64,000 nt of DNA from Streptomyces sp. ISL-10 (GTDB lineage Bacteria; Actinomycetota; Actinomycetes; Streptomycetales; Streptomycetaceae): the NCBI RefSeq assembly GCF_018614575.1, contig NZ_JAGGOJ010000002.1, positions 152,098-216,097 on the forward strand, in the 5' to 3' direction. Positions 53,038 through 61,042 of this stretch are shown one piece after another. How positions within the stretch are numbered: position 1 is the stretch's first letter; each line of letters starts with the position of its first letter. Position numbers and translations under genes: made by a program. The notes under the pieces were generated by a model, which ran no database searches, had not been told where the DNA came from, and saw only the letters and a program-made list of their open reading frames with translations.

Positions 53038-54171
53038 TCAGAGGACGCGGCGGGCGGCGAGGATGTCCCAGTCCTTGATCGGGGTGATCCGGACGGGCTT
53101 TCCGGTGCGCGGGGCCTCGATCACGAGGCCCTCGCCCATGTACATGCCGACGTGCTCGGGGCGGCTCGCGGTGCCGCGGCTGAAGATCAGGTCTCCGGGC
53201 TGGAGGTGGCTGTGGGAGACGGGCTTGCCTTCGTTGACCTGCGTGTACGTGGTACGGGTGAGGGTGATGCCGGCGTGGGCGTACGCCTGCTGCATGAGCG
53301 AGCTGCAGTCGCAGCGGCCCATCGGGTCGGGGCCGTGCGCGTCGGTGCAGCTGCCGCCCCACTGGTACTGCGTGCCGAGCTGGTGCATCGCCCAGTCCAG
53401 GGCCTTTCGGGCCCTGGGGTCGGCATCCTTGGGGATCCTGTATCCCTTCGGGACGCTCCCCTCGGGGATGCGGCCGAAGCCGGATCCGTCCTGGGCTGGG
53501 GCGCAGCCGGTGGTGCCGGTCGCGGACTCGTCGCCCTTGTCCGGCCCCTTGTCGTCCTTGTCCTTGCCGGTGCTGGGAAAGGTTTTGGCGATGGCCGTCT
53601 GGAGTGCGGTGGCCAGGTTCTCCCACTGCGCGTACGCGTCCGGGTAGCCGGACTTCTGGACGGCTTGTGCCGCCTGGGTGACGGTCATCTGCTGCCAGCC
53701 GTTGACCTTGAGCAGCTCCTTGTAGAAGCGCTCACTGGCGTAGACGGGATCACGGATCTGCTGGGCAGTGCCCCAGCCCTGTGAGGGACGCTGCTGGAAC
53801 AAGCCGAGGCTGTCCCGGTCGCCGTAGTTGAGGTTGCGCAGCCGCGACTCCTGCATCGCGGTGGCGAGCGCGATGATCTGGCCCTTCTTGGGCACGTCGA
53901 GGCTGATGCCGGTGGCCACGATGGTCCGCGCGTTGGGGACCTGCTCGGCGGGCAGATCCAGACCCTCGATGTGGACGTCCTTGCCGGACGCGCCGTCGAG
54001 GATCTCGGTGACGTGCTTGGCGACCTCGTCGGAGTCGATGTCGGTCAGGCAGCCGCTGAAAGAGCCGGAGGTCTGCACGGCTTCGGCGGAGGAGGCCATC
54101 ATCATGGCCGTCCCGGCGAGCAGCAGTGGGGAGAGCAAGACGACGCCGATGCCGGCGGCGACCGCCTTCAA
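53038..54171 (-). CDS. Secreted bifunctional cell-wall hydrolase (lytic transglycosylase-like plus NlpC/P60)
   Basis: 377 aa. Signal peptide or anchor at 1-30 (VAAGIGVVLLSPLLLAG). A lysozyme-like domain follows with E108 in ALATAMQESRLRNLNYG and SLGLFQQRPSQGWG. After a charged Lys/Asp linker (about 215-240) comes an NlpC/P60 (C40) peptidase with the Cys in RCDCSSLMQQAY and the His in EHVGMYMGEG. It would open peptidoglycan for the channel, like VirB1. TTG start at 54171. First gene of the second minus-strand train; the 144 bases to the next gene hold no gene. Confidence 0.88.
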   Translation of the reverse strand: MKAVAAGIGVVLLSPLLLAGTAMMMASSAEAVQTSGSFSGCLTDIDSDEVAKHVTEILDGASGKDVHIEGLDLPAEQVPNARTIVATGISLDVPKKGQIIALATAMQESRLRNLNYGDRDSLGLFQQRPSQGWGTAQQIRDPVYASERFYKELLKVNGWQQMTVTQAAQAVQKSGYPDAYAQWENLATALQTAIAKTFPSTGKDKDDKGPDKGDESATGTTGCAPAQDGSGFGRIPEGSVPKGYRIPKDADPRARKALDWAMHQLGTQYQWGGSCTDAHGPDPMGRCDCSSLMQQAYAHAGITLTRTTYTQVNEGKPVSHSHLQPGDLIFSRGTASRPEHVGMYMGEGLVIEAPRTGKPVRITPIKDWDILAARRVL

Positions 54172-54467
54172 CCGGCGCGGACCGCTCGCGCGTCAGCGAT
54201 TTCGGGCATGGGTGGGTAGCAAGGCGTCATGAACGTGTCCTTGGGGGTGCGGTGTCCGGCGTGCCGCGTGCGCGTGGCGGGTGGAAGGGCGCGGCGGCCG
54301 GGGTGGGCAATCATGAGGGCCGACGGGCGAGTTGCCGCTCGCTCCGCATGTCCGTGTCGTGAGTTATGTGTGCCGGGGCAGGGGATACCTCCGTGAGGCG
54401 TGGTGGGGAGTAGCCAGCGGCGGTGTGCGCCGGGCGGTTCAAAAACAGTAGGCCCGGATTGGCGGCT

Positions 54468-54526
54468 GACCAAAAAGTCGGCATGAGGTGCCGGAATCCG
54501 GTACTTCAGCAGCGGACTTCTTGGTC
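54468..54526. promoter_or_regulatory. Nested inverted repeat, candidate operator or oriT
   Basis: Outer arms GACCAAAAAGTC (54468-54479) and GACTTCTTGGTC (54515-54526) pair at 11 of 12 bases. Between them inner arms GAGGTGCCGG and CCGGTACTTC pair at 8 of 10. The whole could fold as a long hairpin or bind a dimeric repressor. The right arm contains the -35 of a plus-strand promoter. Nested dyads upstream of transfer genes are typical of oriT and of repressor operators. Confidence 0.6.
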
Positions 54527-54549
54527 GTCGGCGTATTCGCCTCTACAGT
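54521..54549 (+). promoter_or_regulatory. Candidate promoter for the methyltransferase operon
   Basis: -35 TTGGTC (54521-54526) and -10 TACAGT (54544-54549) with a 17-base spacer, the best sigma-70-like match in the window. It points to the methyltransferase gene 130 bases downstream. The -35 lies in the right arm of the inverted repeat, so binding of a repressor there would block it. Confidence 0.5.
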
Positions 54550-54678
54550 TTTTGGACTCCCCTCGCCCTCCTCGGTCTGCGGCCCGGGCTTCTTCATGCC
54601 CAATTCCGGTCTGTGCGGGGACTCGTATGCGCGACGGGAGTTTCCCTCCACGCTTCCACACCCGAATTGGGGCCCTCT

Positions 54679-55434
54679 TTGCCTTTTTCCCTGCACCAGG
54701 GCGACGCTCTCAGCGTCCTCGCCGGCCTGCCGGACGACTGCGTCGACTCCGTCATCACCGACCCGCCGTACAACTCGGGCGGCCGGACCGCGAAGGAGCG
54801 CACCACGCGGTCGGCGAAGCAGAAGTACACCTCCGCCGACGCCCAGCACGCCCTGCCGGACTTCACCGGCGAGAACATGGACCAGCGCAGCTACGGGTTC
54901 TGGCTGACGCAGATCATGACCGAAGCCCACCGCCTCACGAAAACTGGTGGCACCGCGCTGCTGTTCACCGACTGGCGGCAGCTCCCCACCACGACGGACG
55001 CGATCCAGGCGGCCGGGTGGCTGTGGCGCGGTGTGCTGGCCTGGCACAAGCCGCAGGCCAGGCCGCAGAAGGGCCGGTTCACCCAGAACTGCGAATTCAT
55101 CGTCTGGGCGAGCAAGGGGTCGATCGACGGCTCCCGGAACCCCGTCTATCTACCGGGCATGTACTCCGCTTCCCAGCCCTCGGGGACGAAGCGCCAGCAC
55201 ATAACGCAGAAGCCGGTCTCGGTCATGCGCGAGCTGGTCAAGATCAGCCCCGAAGGCGGCACGGTGCTCGACTTCTGCGCCGGCTCCGGCTCCACGGGCG
55301 TCGCCGCCCTGCTGGCAGGCCGCGACTTCATCGGCGTGGAGAAGACCGAGCACTACGCGTCCATCGCAGCCGACCGACTCACCGAAACGATCCGCGAAAC
55401 CCTCACCCAGGACGACGTGGACCTCTCCGTCTGA
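54679..55434 (+). CDS. Site-specific DNA methyltransferase (N4/N6 type, beta-class order)
   Basis: 251 aa from TTG 54679. Motif IV DPPY (in SVITDPPYNSGG) comes before motif I DFCAGSGSTG, the order of beta-class amino-methylases. Also seen: AHRLTKTGGTALLFTDWRQL and QHITQKPVSVMRELV. The start was set by the PFSLHQGD opening common in the family; GTG 54613 would add 22 residues of poor composition. No restriction nuclease gene adjoins. Probably protects the element or marks its DNA. Confidence 0.88.
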   Translation: MPFSLHQGDALSVLAGLPDDCVDSVITDPPYNSGGRTAKERTTRSAKQKYTSADAQHALPDFTGENMDQRSYGFWLTQIMTEAHRLTKTGGTALLFTDWRQLPTTTDAIQAAGWLWRGVLAWHKPQARPQKGRFTQNCEFIVWASKGSIDGSRNPVYLPGMYSASQPSGTKRQHITQKPVSVMRELVKISPEGGTVLDFCAGSGSTGVAALLAGRDFIGVEKTEHYASIAADRLTETIRETLTQDDVDLSV

Positions 55435-55578
55435 GGCTGCGACCGCCTTTCCTGCGCAGAATCCGACGCCGCTTCCGGCCCCGAGTGGTATCCCGCCGTG
55501 ACGCCGGTAGGCCGTCGACCGGCCCGCACTGCTTCCGCTCCCCCTTTTTTCCGCACCTCGTAGGAGGCCACACGTTCC

Positions 55579-56235
55579 ATGTCTGAATCCATAGAACCCT
55601 CGGACCGCGGGGAGTTGGAACCGGTGCGTATCCCGGACCCCCACCTGGAGGGAATCGAGGCGAGCGTCCGCAGGCTGATGGAGCAGTCGGCTCAGCAGGC
55701 CCAGCAGCTCGACCATCTCGCCTCCGCCCCGGCTCCGGGCGGATCACCGTTCGCCGCGTTCGGCATGCCGGGACTCGGCGGACCGCCCCCGGCTGCGCCG
55801 CCGGAGCCGCGCCCGATTCTGGAACTGGATGGGGAGGAGCGTGAGGACGAGCTCGACGCCTTGTCCGACTGGGTCGATGACTTCTTCCTCCCGGTCTACG
55901 GGGCGGAGGTCACCACCGCGGCGCCCTGGTGCCTGCAGTGGCAGGAGCACGACGACGTCGTTGCATGGCTTCACGCCCTGTGGCTCGCATACCAGCAGCA
56001 CAAGGACCCCGAAGCCGGTCTCTCCGGTCTGTTCGTGTGGCACCGGGACTTCCTCACCCACGCCATCGCGGCGATCCGCGCGCCGGGCGGTCCGCTGTCG
56101 GCCTGCATGACCTCCCCCGAGCGCCCCGCCCACCGGATCCTTCCGGGGCCGCCTCCCTCGGCTCGTACGGAGAAGGCGATGGCGAGCGCGGCGGAGGCGG
56201 GCACGCCCCCTGAGCCGGACGAGCCGACGTCGTGA
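55579..56235 (+). CDS. DUF4913-type protein
   Basis: 218 aa. The domain (about 88-180) carries ALSDWVDDFFLPVYGAEV, WCLQWQEHDDVVAWLHALW and GLFVWHRDFLTHAIAAI, which follow the DUF4913 pattern of actinobacterial mobile elements. The N-terminus is charged helix then Pro/Gly linker. ATG with AGGAGG ten bases upstream. The 3' end overlaps the RelE-like gene (GTGA), so they may act together. Function unknown. Confidence 0.75.
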   Translation: MSESIEPSDRGELEPVRIPDPHLEGIEASVRRLMEQSAQQAQQLDHLASAPAPGGSPFAAFGMPGLGGPPPAAPPEPRPILELDGEEREDELDALSDWVDDFFLPVYGAEVTTAAPWCLQWQEHDDVVAWLHALWLAYQQHKDPEAGLSGLFVWHRDFLTHAIAAIRAPGGPLSACMTSPERPAHRILPGPPPSARTEKAMASAAEAGTPPEPDEPTS

Positions 56236-56714
56236 ACGGGGGGCAGCAACCGGCTTTCGGCCTGAGCTTCGACCCCCGAGCCCTGACTGACCTCCTCCAG
56301 GCGCCCAGCGACATCCGCGATCTCACCCTCGCCTACCTGCAGGAAGTCGTGAACGCGCAGCGCTTCGGCCTCCGGCTCACGGGCGACCTGGAGGGCTACC
56401 GCAAGTTGTTCGTGGACTCCCGCAAGGACTGGCGCGTCGTCTACGGCGTCCGCCCGGCACCCGCCGAGTCCACGCACCAGCGGGAGATCCACGTGGTCGC
56501 GGTCCGGCCGCGTGCGGGCAACGACGTCTACGACGAGGTCGGCCGCCGCCTGGGCATGACCCGCCGGCCGCTGAGCGCCCGCACCCACGCGGCACGCTCC
56601 CGCTCCCCGCAGCTCACGACCCGAGGCCCCGCACCGCGACCCGCTCCGCCGCCCTCCGCGCTGCCGGGCCTGCCCCGCCCCGCACACAACCCCTCGCACC
56701 ATCACGCCCGCTGA
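56232..56714 (+). CDS. RelE/ParE-superfamily-like protein
   Basis: 160 aa. Residues 8-110 have the toxin-fold order: strand GLSFDPRAL, two helices (PSDIRDLTLAYLQEVV), then GLRLTGDLEGYRKLFVD, strand WRVVYGV, strand REIHVVAVRPR and a helix NDVYDEVGRRLG. The usual C-terminal Arg/Tyr are present, but a 50-residue Pro/Arg tail is extra. GTG overlaps the DUF4913 stop. No antitoxin is evident; the DUF4913-type protein upstream is the only coupled partner. Confidence 0.72.
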   Translation: MNGGQQPAFGLSFDPRALTDLLQAPSDIRDLTLAYLQEVVNAQRFGLRLTGDLEGYRKLFVDSRKDWRVVYGVRPAPAESTHQREIHVVAVRPRAGNDVYDEVGRRLGMTRRPLSARTHAARSRSPQLTTRGPAPRPAPPPSALPGLPRPAHNPSHHHAR

Positions 56715-56762
56715 ACGACGGAGCCCTGCCTATACCCCCTGACCCCGCGCCGGCAGTCCGGC

Positions 56763-57431
56763 GTGCGGTGTCCCCACTCGACCATCGCATCGAAGCCGCT
56801 CACCGGCCATGACGTCGACACCCTGTGGGCGTACCGCGACCGCGGCGTCCTCGACGAGCCACATGCCCACCTGGTCGACCGGCACCGCGAGCTGGCCCGG
56901 GCCGAGACCGGCGTGACCTTCTACCGCGTCCTCCTCCACCGCCTATCCAGCGGCGAGTTCCCCATCGACGGCGCCCTGTTCGCGCGCATCGACCGGACCG
57001 TGGACCAGTTGGAGGAGGCCGCCACCGTACGCGACGCTGCCGCCCTGAAGGTGATCAACACCCTGGAGCCCATCGAGGCCGCCGCCGCAGCGTCCTCGGC
57101 GCCCAGCGAAACGCCGCTGTCGACTGCCGACCAGGCGGCGCTCCTGGCCATCGCCGGCGGGGCCAAGCTCTACGAGCATCTCCTGACCGGCCGGATGTCG
57201 GTGACCACTGCCTCCGGCACCCGCATCCCCTACGCCGAGCTACAGCAGCTGGAGGGTGCCGGCCTGGTCTCCCGTGATACCGGCCACGCCGTGCACGCCG
57301 GCCAACCCGTCGCACTGACCGATGCCGGCCGCGCCGCGCTGTTCGCCGTGCGCCGGCCGCCCACCACCCACGTGCCGAAGCCCCCGGCTCGCCCCGGGGC
57401 CTGGCCGTCCACCCCAGCACGGCGGCGCTGA
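56763..57431 (+). CDS. Hypothetical protein, member 1 of a four-gene family
   Basis: 222 aa. Residues about 10-100 (LTGHDVDTLWAYRDRGVL, RHRELARAETGVTFYRVLL, VDQLEEAATVRDAAAL) share the helix pattern L..AE..R..L...AV..RDA with the proteins at 58803, 59282 and 59742. The second half looks like a small winged-helix (YEHLLTGRMSVTTASG, LQQLEGAGLVSRDTGH, VALTDAGRAAL), suggesting DNA binding. GTG 56763 is weakly supported; the ribosome site is poor. Confidence 0.65.
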   Translation: MRCPHSTIASKPLTGHDVDTLWAYRDRGVLDEPHAHLVDRHRELARAETGVTFYRVLLHRLSSGEFPIDGALFARIDRTVDQLEEAATVRDAAALKVINTLEPIEAAAAASSAPSETPLSTADQAALLAIAGGAKLYEHLLTGRMSVTTASGTRIPYAELQQLEGAGLVSRDTGHAVHAGQPVALTDAGRAALFAVRRPPTTHVPKPPARPGAWPSTPARRR

Positions 57432-57446
57432 ACTCCTGAAAGGCCC

Positions 57447-58196
57447 TTGTTGTCCCCCAGCGAACCGGCACCTGCCCGGAAGCCCCTGCCTCAAGTCGAA
57501 TTCGACGTGGACGACCTCGACGCCGACGAGCAGGTTCACCTCGACTTCTACCGTCAGGTCGAAGTGCGGTCCGACATGCTCGTCCCCCTGGCGGAACACC
57601 ACACCGCCAACGGTGTGCACAGCTACTACGTCCTGTTCGACCGCACCGCCACCTGGGGCCACCCCGGCACACCCCAGTACGTCGCCGTGCACCTGCAGCG
57701 GAACCAGCAGGAGCGGACGTTCGCCTTCGAGAAGGCTCCGCTGCCGCTGCCCGCCATGGCTCAGTCCTGGCTGATCCACCGCGGCTGCCCCTCCGATGCC
57801 ATCGGCCTCGACCCCGAACTGGGTCCACCGCCGGCGGACGAGGCGACGCGGGCGCTGGAGCAACGCCTCGCGGGTGACGGCGACCACTACGCGATGGGCT
57901 GCTTTTACACCAGCGACGACCCGGACGACATGGTCACCGTCGTGGCTCTGCGCGCTCTCGACGAGCGAGCCCCCTCCCCGTTCCGCGTTGTGGTCGAGGA
58001 GGTCGACACGGACGCGTGGACCCACACCCTCCGCGAGGGCGGCTTCACCACGGTCGAGGAGGCCCTTCGGTGGTGCGACGACCGGCTCAGAGGCGAGGCC
58101 GGCCCTCTCCCGCCGGTCCGTCCGGCAGCGTCATTCACCCGCCCGGCTGCCATGCCGAAGGCCCCCGCTCCGCGCCCGCCTGGCCGATCCCGCTGA
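57447..58196 (+). CDS. Hypothetical protein
   Basis: 249 aa, alpha/beta. Features: FDVDDLDADEQVHLDFYRQ, VHSYYVLFDRTATWG, YVAVHLQRNQQERTFAFE and GCFYTSDDPDDMVTVVALR. TTG 57447 or 57450 follows GAAAGG by three to six bases. No family recognised. Between it and the next gene lie palindrome copy 3 and a GC hairpin, so it is probably the last gene of its transcript. Confidence 0.63.
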   Translation: MLSPSEPAPARKPLPQVEFDVDDLDADEQVHLDFYRQVEVRSDMLVPLAEHHTANGVHSYYVLFDRTATWGHPGTPQYVAVHLQRNQQERTFAFEKAPLPLPAMAQSWLIHRGCPSDAIGLDPELGPPPADEATRALEQRLAGDGDHYAMGCFYTSDDPDDMVTVVALRALDERAPSPFRVVVEEVDTDAWTHTLREGGFTTVEEALRWCDDRLRGEAGPLPPVRPAASFTRPAAMPKAPAPRPPGRSR

Positions 58197-58234
58197 ATTC
58201 CGAGGCCGACCGGCGCGGCGGAACATAGCCGACG

Positions 58235-58259
58235 ATCGCCGGTTAGCCAAACCGGCGAT
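58235..58259 (-). repeat. Dispersed palindrome, copy 3
   Basis: Third copy of the 25-bp hairpin, inverted relative to copies 1 and 2. It is 83 bases upstream of the secreted SH3-like gene, with AACATAGCCGAC just before and CTCCGGAC after, identical to the flanks of copy 2 when read toward its gene. So copies 2 and 3 point the same way relative to their downstream genes. Confidence 0.85.
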
Positions 58260-58281
58260 TCTCCGGACTCTTATACAGCCG

Positions 58282-58298
58282 CCGGGGCGAAGCCCCGG
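58282..58298. terminator. GC hairpin
   Basis: CCGGGGC and GCCCCGG arms around GAA, 44 bases before the secreted SH3-like ATG and 85 bases after the preceding stop. It lacks a T run, as usual for streptomycete terminators. It could end the upstream transcript or form part of the 5' leader of the next. Confidence 0.4.
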
Positions 58299-58341
58299 TG
58301 CCTTCCTCTCAAGCCTTATGCCTCATGGAGGTTTCTTCCGC

Positions 58342-58695
58342 ATGCGCTCAACCCGTATTGCCATATCCGCTGCGCTGCTCGGCGCGCTCGCTGTGCCGGT
58401 GCTGTCCGCCACCGCCGCGAGCGCGGCATCGGTAGCCACCGCGGCAACTGCCCTGCCGACGAGCAGCTGCTCGTCTCTGCCGCCGCTGCCGTACGAGGTG
58501 CACACGAAGGCGGTGACCATCCGGTCCAAGGCCACCACGAAGTCCACCGCGGTCGGGGTGCTCTACCGCAGTCACAAGTTCACCGTGCACAAGAAGAGCG
58601 GGAACTGGCTCTACATCACGGACAGGACGACCGGCGTAAAGGGCTGGGTCTCCGGCACGTACATCTACCGAGACGTCCGCATGTGCCTTAGCTGA
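58342..58695 (+). CDS. Secreted SH3-like protein
   Basis: 117 aa. Signal peptide (about 1-29, RIAISAALLGALAVPVLSA, then ATAASAA) and a C-terminal bacterial SH3 domain (about 55-115): TIRSKATTKSTAVGVLYRS, LYITDRTTGVKGWVSGTYI. ATG with GGAGG ten bases upstream. Bacterial SH3 domains bind cell-wall peptides. Three Cys lie at SSCSSL and near the C-terminus (MCLS) and may form a disulfide. Possible role at the cell surface; the palindrome upstream may control it. Confidence 0.82.
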   Translation: MRSTRIAISAALLGALAVPVLSATAASAASVATAATALPTSSCSSLPPLPYEVHTKAVTIRSKATTKSTAVGVLYRSHKFTVHKKSGNWLYITDRTTGVKGWVSGTYIYRDVRMCLS

Positions 58696-58802
58696 CAGGC
58701 CGGCAGCAGTAACCGGCCTACTTCGCAGCCAGGGTTGTCCGACCGCCCGTCATTTCCCTGCCCCTGAAGTTCCAGGTGTCGTCTTCCGAAAAGGAGTTCC
58801 CG

Positions 58803-59285
58803 TTGTCCGACGACATACCCGAAGACACAGCGGATGTCCTGGGTGTGCTCACCGAACGGATCGAAGCCCACTTCGGCATGGGCATGGATCAGTTGAGGGC
58901 CTCAGTCGCCGTCGCACCGGCCGCGAACCCTGACGCCACCGAGGTCGTCAAGTGGCACGGCCATCTCGTTGACTCCCAGGCTGTGCTCGACCGAGCGGAG
59001 GACGACCTCCTCGCCGCGCTGGAAACGCAGCCCGGTGAGGTCGACGACCCCACGATGGGCCTTGCCCAGCGCGTCAACGCGGCCGTCACGGCACGCGACG
59101 GCCGGGCCCAGGTCGTGGCCTGGCTTCTCGATCCGGACGCTCCGGGGAAGAAGGGCCTCGCTGCCGAACGCCTTGCCCGTCTCAGTCGTGGAGCCCGCAA
59201 GGGCCCGGCGGTGCCGACCAGCGCTCCGCACCGCCCCGCGGTTGCGCCGGCGTCGGTGCCGCGAGCGGGAAGGGCCGTGCTGTGA
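58803..59285 (+). CDS. Hypothetical protein, member 2 of a four-gene family
   Basis: 160 aa helical protein. TTG 58803 was chosen because AAGGAG lies six bases before. ADVLGVLTERIEAHFGMGM opens a helix matching the start of members 3 and 4 (RLQEVFGAPVAELYA; RIEDLYGAPLADLEA), and LDRAEDDLLAALETQ and RVNAAVTARDG match the shared core. The end is Pro/Ala-rich. Stop overlaps member 3 (GTGA). Confidence 0.66.
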   Translation: MSDDIPEDTADVLGVLTERIEAHFGMGMDQLRASVAVAPAANPDATEVVKWHGHLVDSQAVLDRAEDDLLAALETQPGEVDDPTMGLAQRVNAAVTARDGRAQVVAWLLDPDAPGKKGLAAERLARLSRGARKGPAVPTSAPHRPAVAPASVPRAGRAVL

Positions 59286-59731
59286 GCGTCCGGTTGAAGT
59301 CCAGCACCGCAGACGGCCGGCTGCAGGAGGTCTTCGGCGCCCCGGTCGCCGAGCTGTACGCGACGGCTACCGCACCCGATGCGCCTCCCGCGCTGACCCG
59401 CGCCCTGGAGCTGCGGTCCTTCCTCGCCCTGGCCGAGGAGCAGGTCGCCCGTGTGCGCGACCGCGTGCACGAGGCGATGGCGCCCGACCGGGACATGGGC
59501 GAGCTGTCAGCCGGTGACCTCCGCTTCGACGCGCAGTGGCTGGAGGCGGCGCTCGATGCCCGCGACGGCTACCGCGCCGCGCTCGGCGAGCTGCTGCGCA
59601 CCATGCCGCCGCCCGACCAGCAGTCCCGCCCCGTCCGTACGGCGCAGCCGGTGGTCGCCGCCGCCCTGCCCCCGTCCCTTGCCGCCCCGGCCCCCGCGCG
59701 TGCCGGGGCGGCAAGGGCCCGCCGACCGTGA
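59282..59731 (+). CDS. Hypothetical protein, member 3 of a four-gene family
   Basis: 149 aa, all-helical core: RLQEVFGAPVAELYATAT, SFLALAEEQVARVRDRVHEA, WLEAALDARDGYRAALGEL, then a Pro/Ala tail. GTG start overlaps the previous stop. Paralogue of the genes on either side; the shared module is about 90 residues. Confidence 0.66.
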   Translation: MSVRLKSSTADGRLQEVFGAPVAELYATATAPDAPPALTRALELRSFLALAEEQVARVRDRVHEAMAPDRDMGELSAGDLRFDAQWLEAALDARDGYRAALGELLRTMPPPDQQSRPVRTAQPVVAAALPPSLAAPAPARAGAARARRP

Positions 59732-59741
59732 AAGCCCCCGC

Positions 59742-60155
59742 TTGCCCCACTCGACGTCCACCGAGATAGCCGGACGGATCGAGGACCTGTACGGCGCACC
59801 GCTCGCCGACCTCGAAGCCCACGCCCGCGACCAGCCGCCGGGCATGCTCTCCGCCCTGCTCGGCATGCACGACGACCTCACCCTCGCCGAGCGCAGCATC
59901 GACTTCCATCGCGACCGCCTCGCCCAGCTCCTCCACCTCGAGCGGCAGATCGGCGGACACGAGGTCTCCCACCTTCTCGACGGCGCCCGCCGGCTCGCCG
60001 AAGCGGTCGCCGTCCGCGACGCCCAGACCAAGTCGGCGCTGGCTGTTCTGCAGAGCCTGGCGCGCGTCCCGGCCCCGGCGCAGTCCCCGCCGACTCCCTC
60101 GCTGCCGCCCCCGGCCCCGCCTCGTCCGGCCGAGAGCACGGCGCACCGGCGCTGA
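59742..60155 (+). CDS. Hypothetical protein, member 4 of a four-gene family
   Basis: 137 aa, helical: EIAGRIEDLYGAPLADLEAH, LTLAERSIDFHRDRLAQLL, RLAEAVAVRDAQTKSAL and a Pro-rich tail. TTG at 59742, 11 bases after member 3; ribosome site weak (GAAAG), so translation may depend on coupling. Confidence 0.64.
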   Translation: MPHSTSTEIAGRIEDLYGAPLADLEAHARDQPPGMLSALLGMHDDLTLAERSIDFHRDRLAQLLHLERQIGGHEVSHLLDGARRLAEAVAVRDAQTKSALAVLQSLARVPAPAQSPPTPSLPPPAPPRPAESTAHRR

Positions 60156-60196
60156 CACGCAGGCGATTTCCCTTTACTCATCCAGGAGTTCCTCCC

Positions 60197-61042
60197 TTGG
60201 CCATCACCGCTCTGCCCCCTGACACCGATGCCGACATCGCCCGGGTCACCGAAGCCCTCGCCATGATCACCCCGCGATGGAACGTCCGGATCCTGCTGGC
60301 TCTGTCCGGTCCGCCGCTGCGGTACAGCGAGCTGGCGGGCAAGGTGTCCTGGCTGCAGAACGGCCAGCTCCACCCCAAGCTCAAGTCGCTGTGCGACGCC
60401 GGCCTCGTCGGGCGCACCGAACACACCTCGCGGCACGTCACCTACGGACACACCGACCGCGGCGCAGCGCTGCTGCCGGTGCTGCCGCTGATCGTCACCT
60501 GGGCCGAGGAGCATCTGGAGAAGGCGGACCGCCCGCTGCCCGCGATCGAGCAGATCGAGGACAGCCTCACCCTGCTCACCCGGCGGCATGCCGCCGCCAT
60601 CCTGTGGGTGCTGAAGTCCCGCGGCGAGGTCAGCGGCCGGGCCCTGGCCAGGATCGTCATGCCCAGCAGTGACTGGACCAACGTGTACCCGCCGCTGCGG
60701 CAGCTCGTGGCCGACGGTCTGGTCGACACCGAGGGCATTGGCCAGCCCTACCGTCTGTCTGCGGCGGGCGAGGGCCTGGGGCCCGTCTTCGGTGCCCTGT
60801 CCGCGTGGTCCTCCGGGCAGCCCCTCACCTGTGCTGCCCAGCACCCGGTCTGGGGGCGCCCGGGTGCCGCACCCGCCCCAAAGCAGTGGGTCAGCAATCT
60901 GTCCCTGCCGGCACCATCAGCCCCGTCGGCTGCCCGGGTGGGAGGGGCCTCTCGCCTGACGTGGCACAACCGCGACCTGTTCTCGCACATCACGGCTGCC
61001 CTCCCGAAGGCGGCGCTCGTGGCGGGAGGTCCGCGCCGATGA
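60197..61042 (+). CDS. Regulator with two HxlR-type winged-helix domains
   Basis: 281 aa. First HxlR-like domain (about 12-105): MITPRWNVRILLALSGPPLR then RYSELAGKV, HPKLKSLCDAGLVGRTEHT and TDRGAALLPVLP. Second (about 115-210): LLTRRHAAAILWVLKSRGEV, YPPLRQLVADGLVDTEG. HxlR proteins normally have one such domain and act as dimers; here two are fused. TTG start with AGGAG eight bases upstream. ATGA overlap with the next regulator. Probably controls the downstream exporter. Confidence 0.82.
   Translation: MAITALPPDTDADIARVTEALAMITPRWNVRILLALSGPPLRYSELAGKVSWLQNGQLHPKLKSLCDAGLVGRTEHTSRHVTYGHTDRGAALLPVLPLIVTWAEEHLEKADRPLPAIEQIEDSLTLLTRRHAAAILWVLKSRGEVSGRALARIVMPSSDWTNVYPPLRQLVADGLVDTEGIGQPYRLSAAGEGLGPVFGALSAWSSGQPLTCAAQHPVWGRPGAAPAPKQWVSNLSLPAPSAPSAARVGGASRLTWHNRDLFSHITAALPKAALVAGGPRR

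Larger units (their letters stand above)
54172..54678. other. Divergent intergenic control region
   Basis: 507 bases between the divergent cell-wall hydrolase and DNA methyltransferase genes. It includes the nested inverted repeat (54468-54526), a good plus-strand promoter (54521-54549) and lower G+C than the surroundings around 54430-54600. A sequence CATAAC (near 54363-54368 on the minus strand) could be the -10 of the transfer operon. No gene is supported; frames open here lack a ribosome site. Confidence 0.6.
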
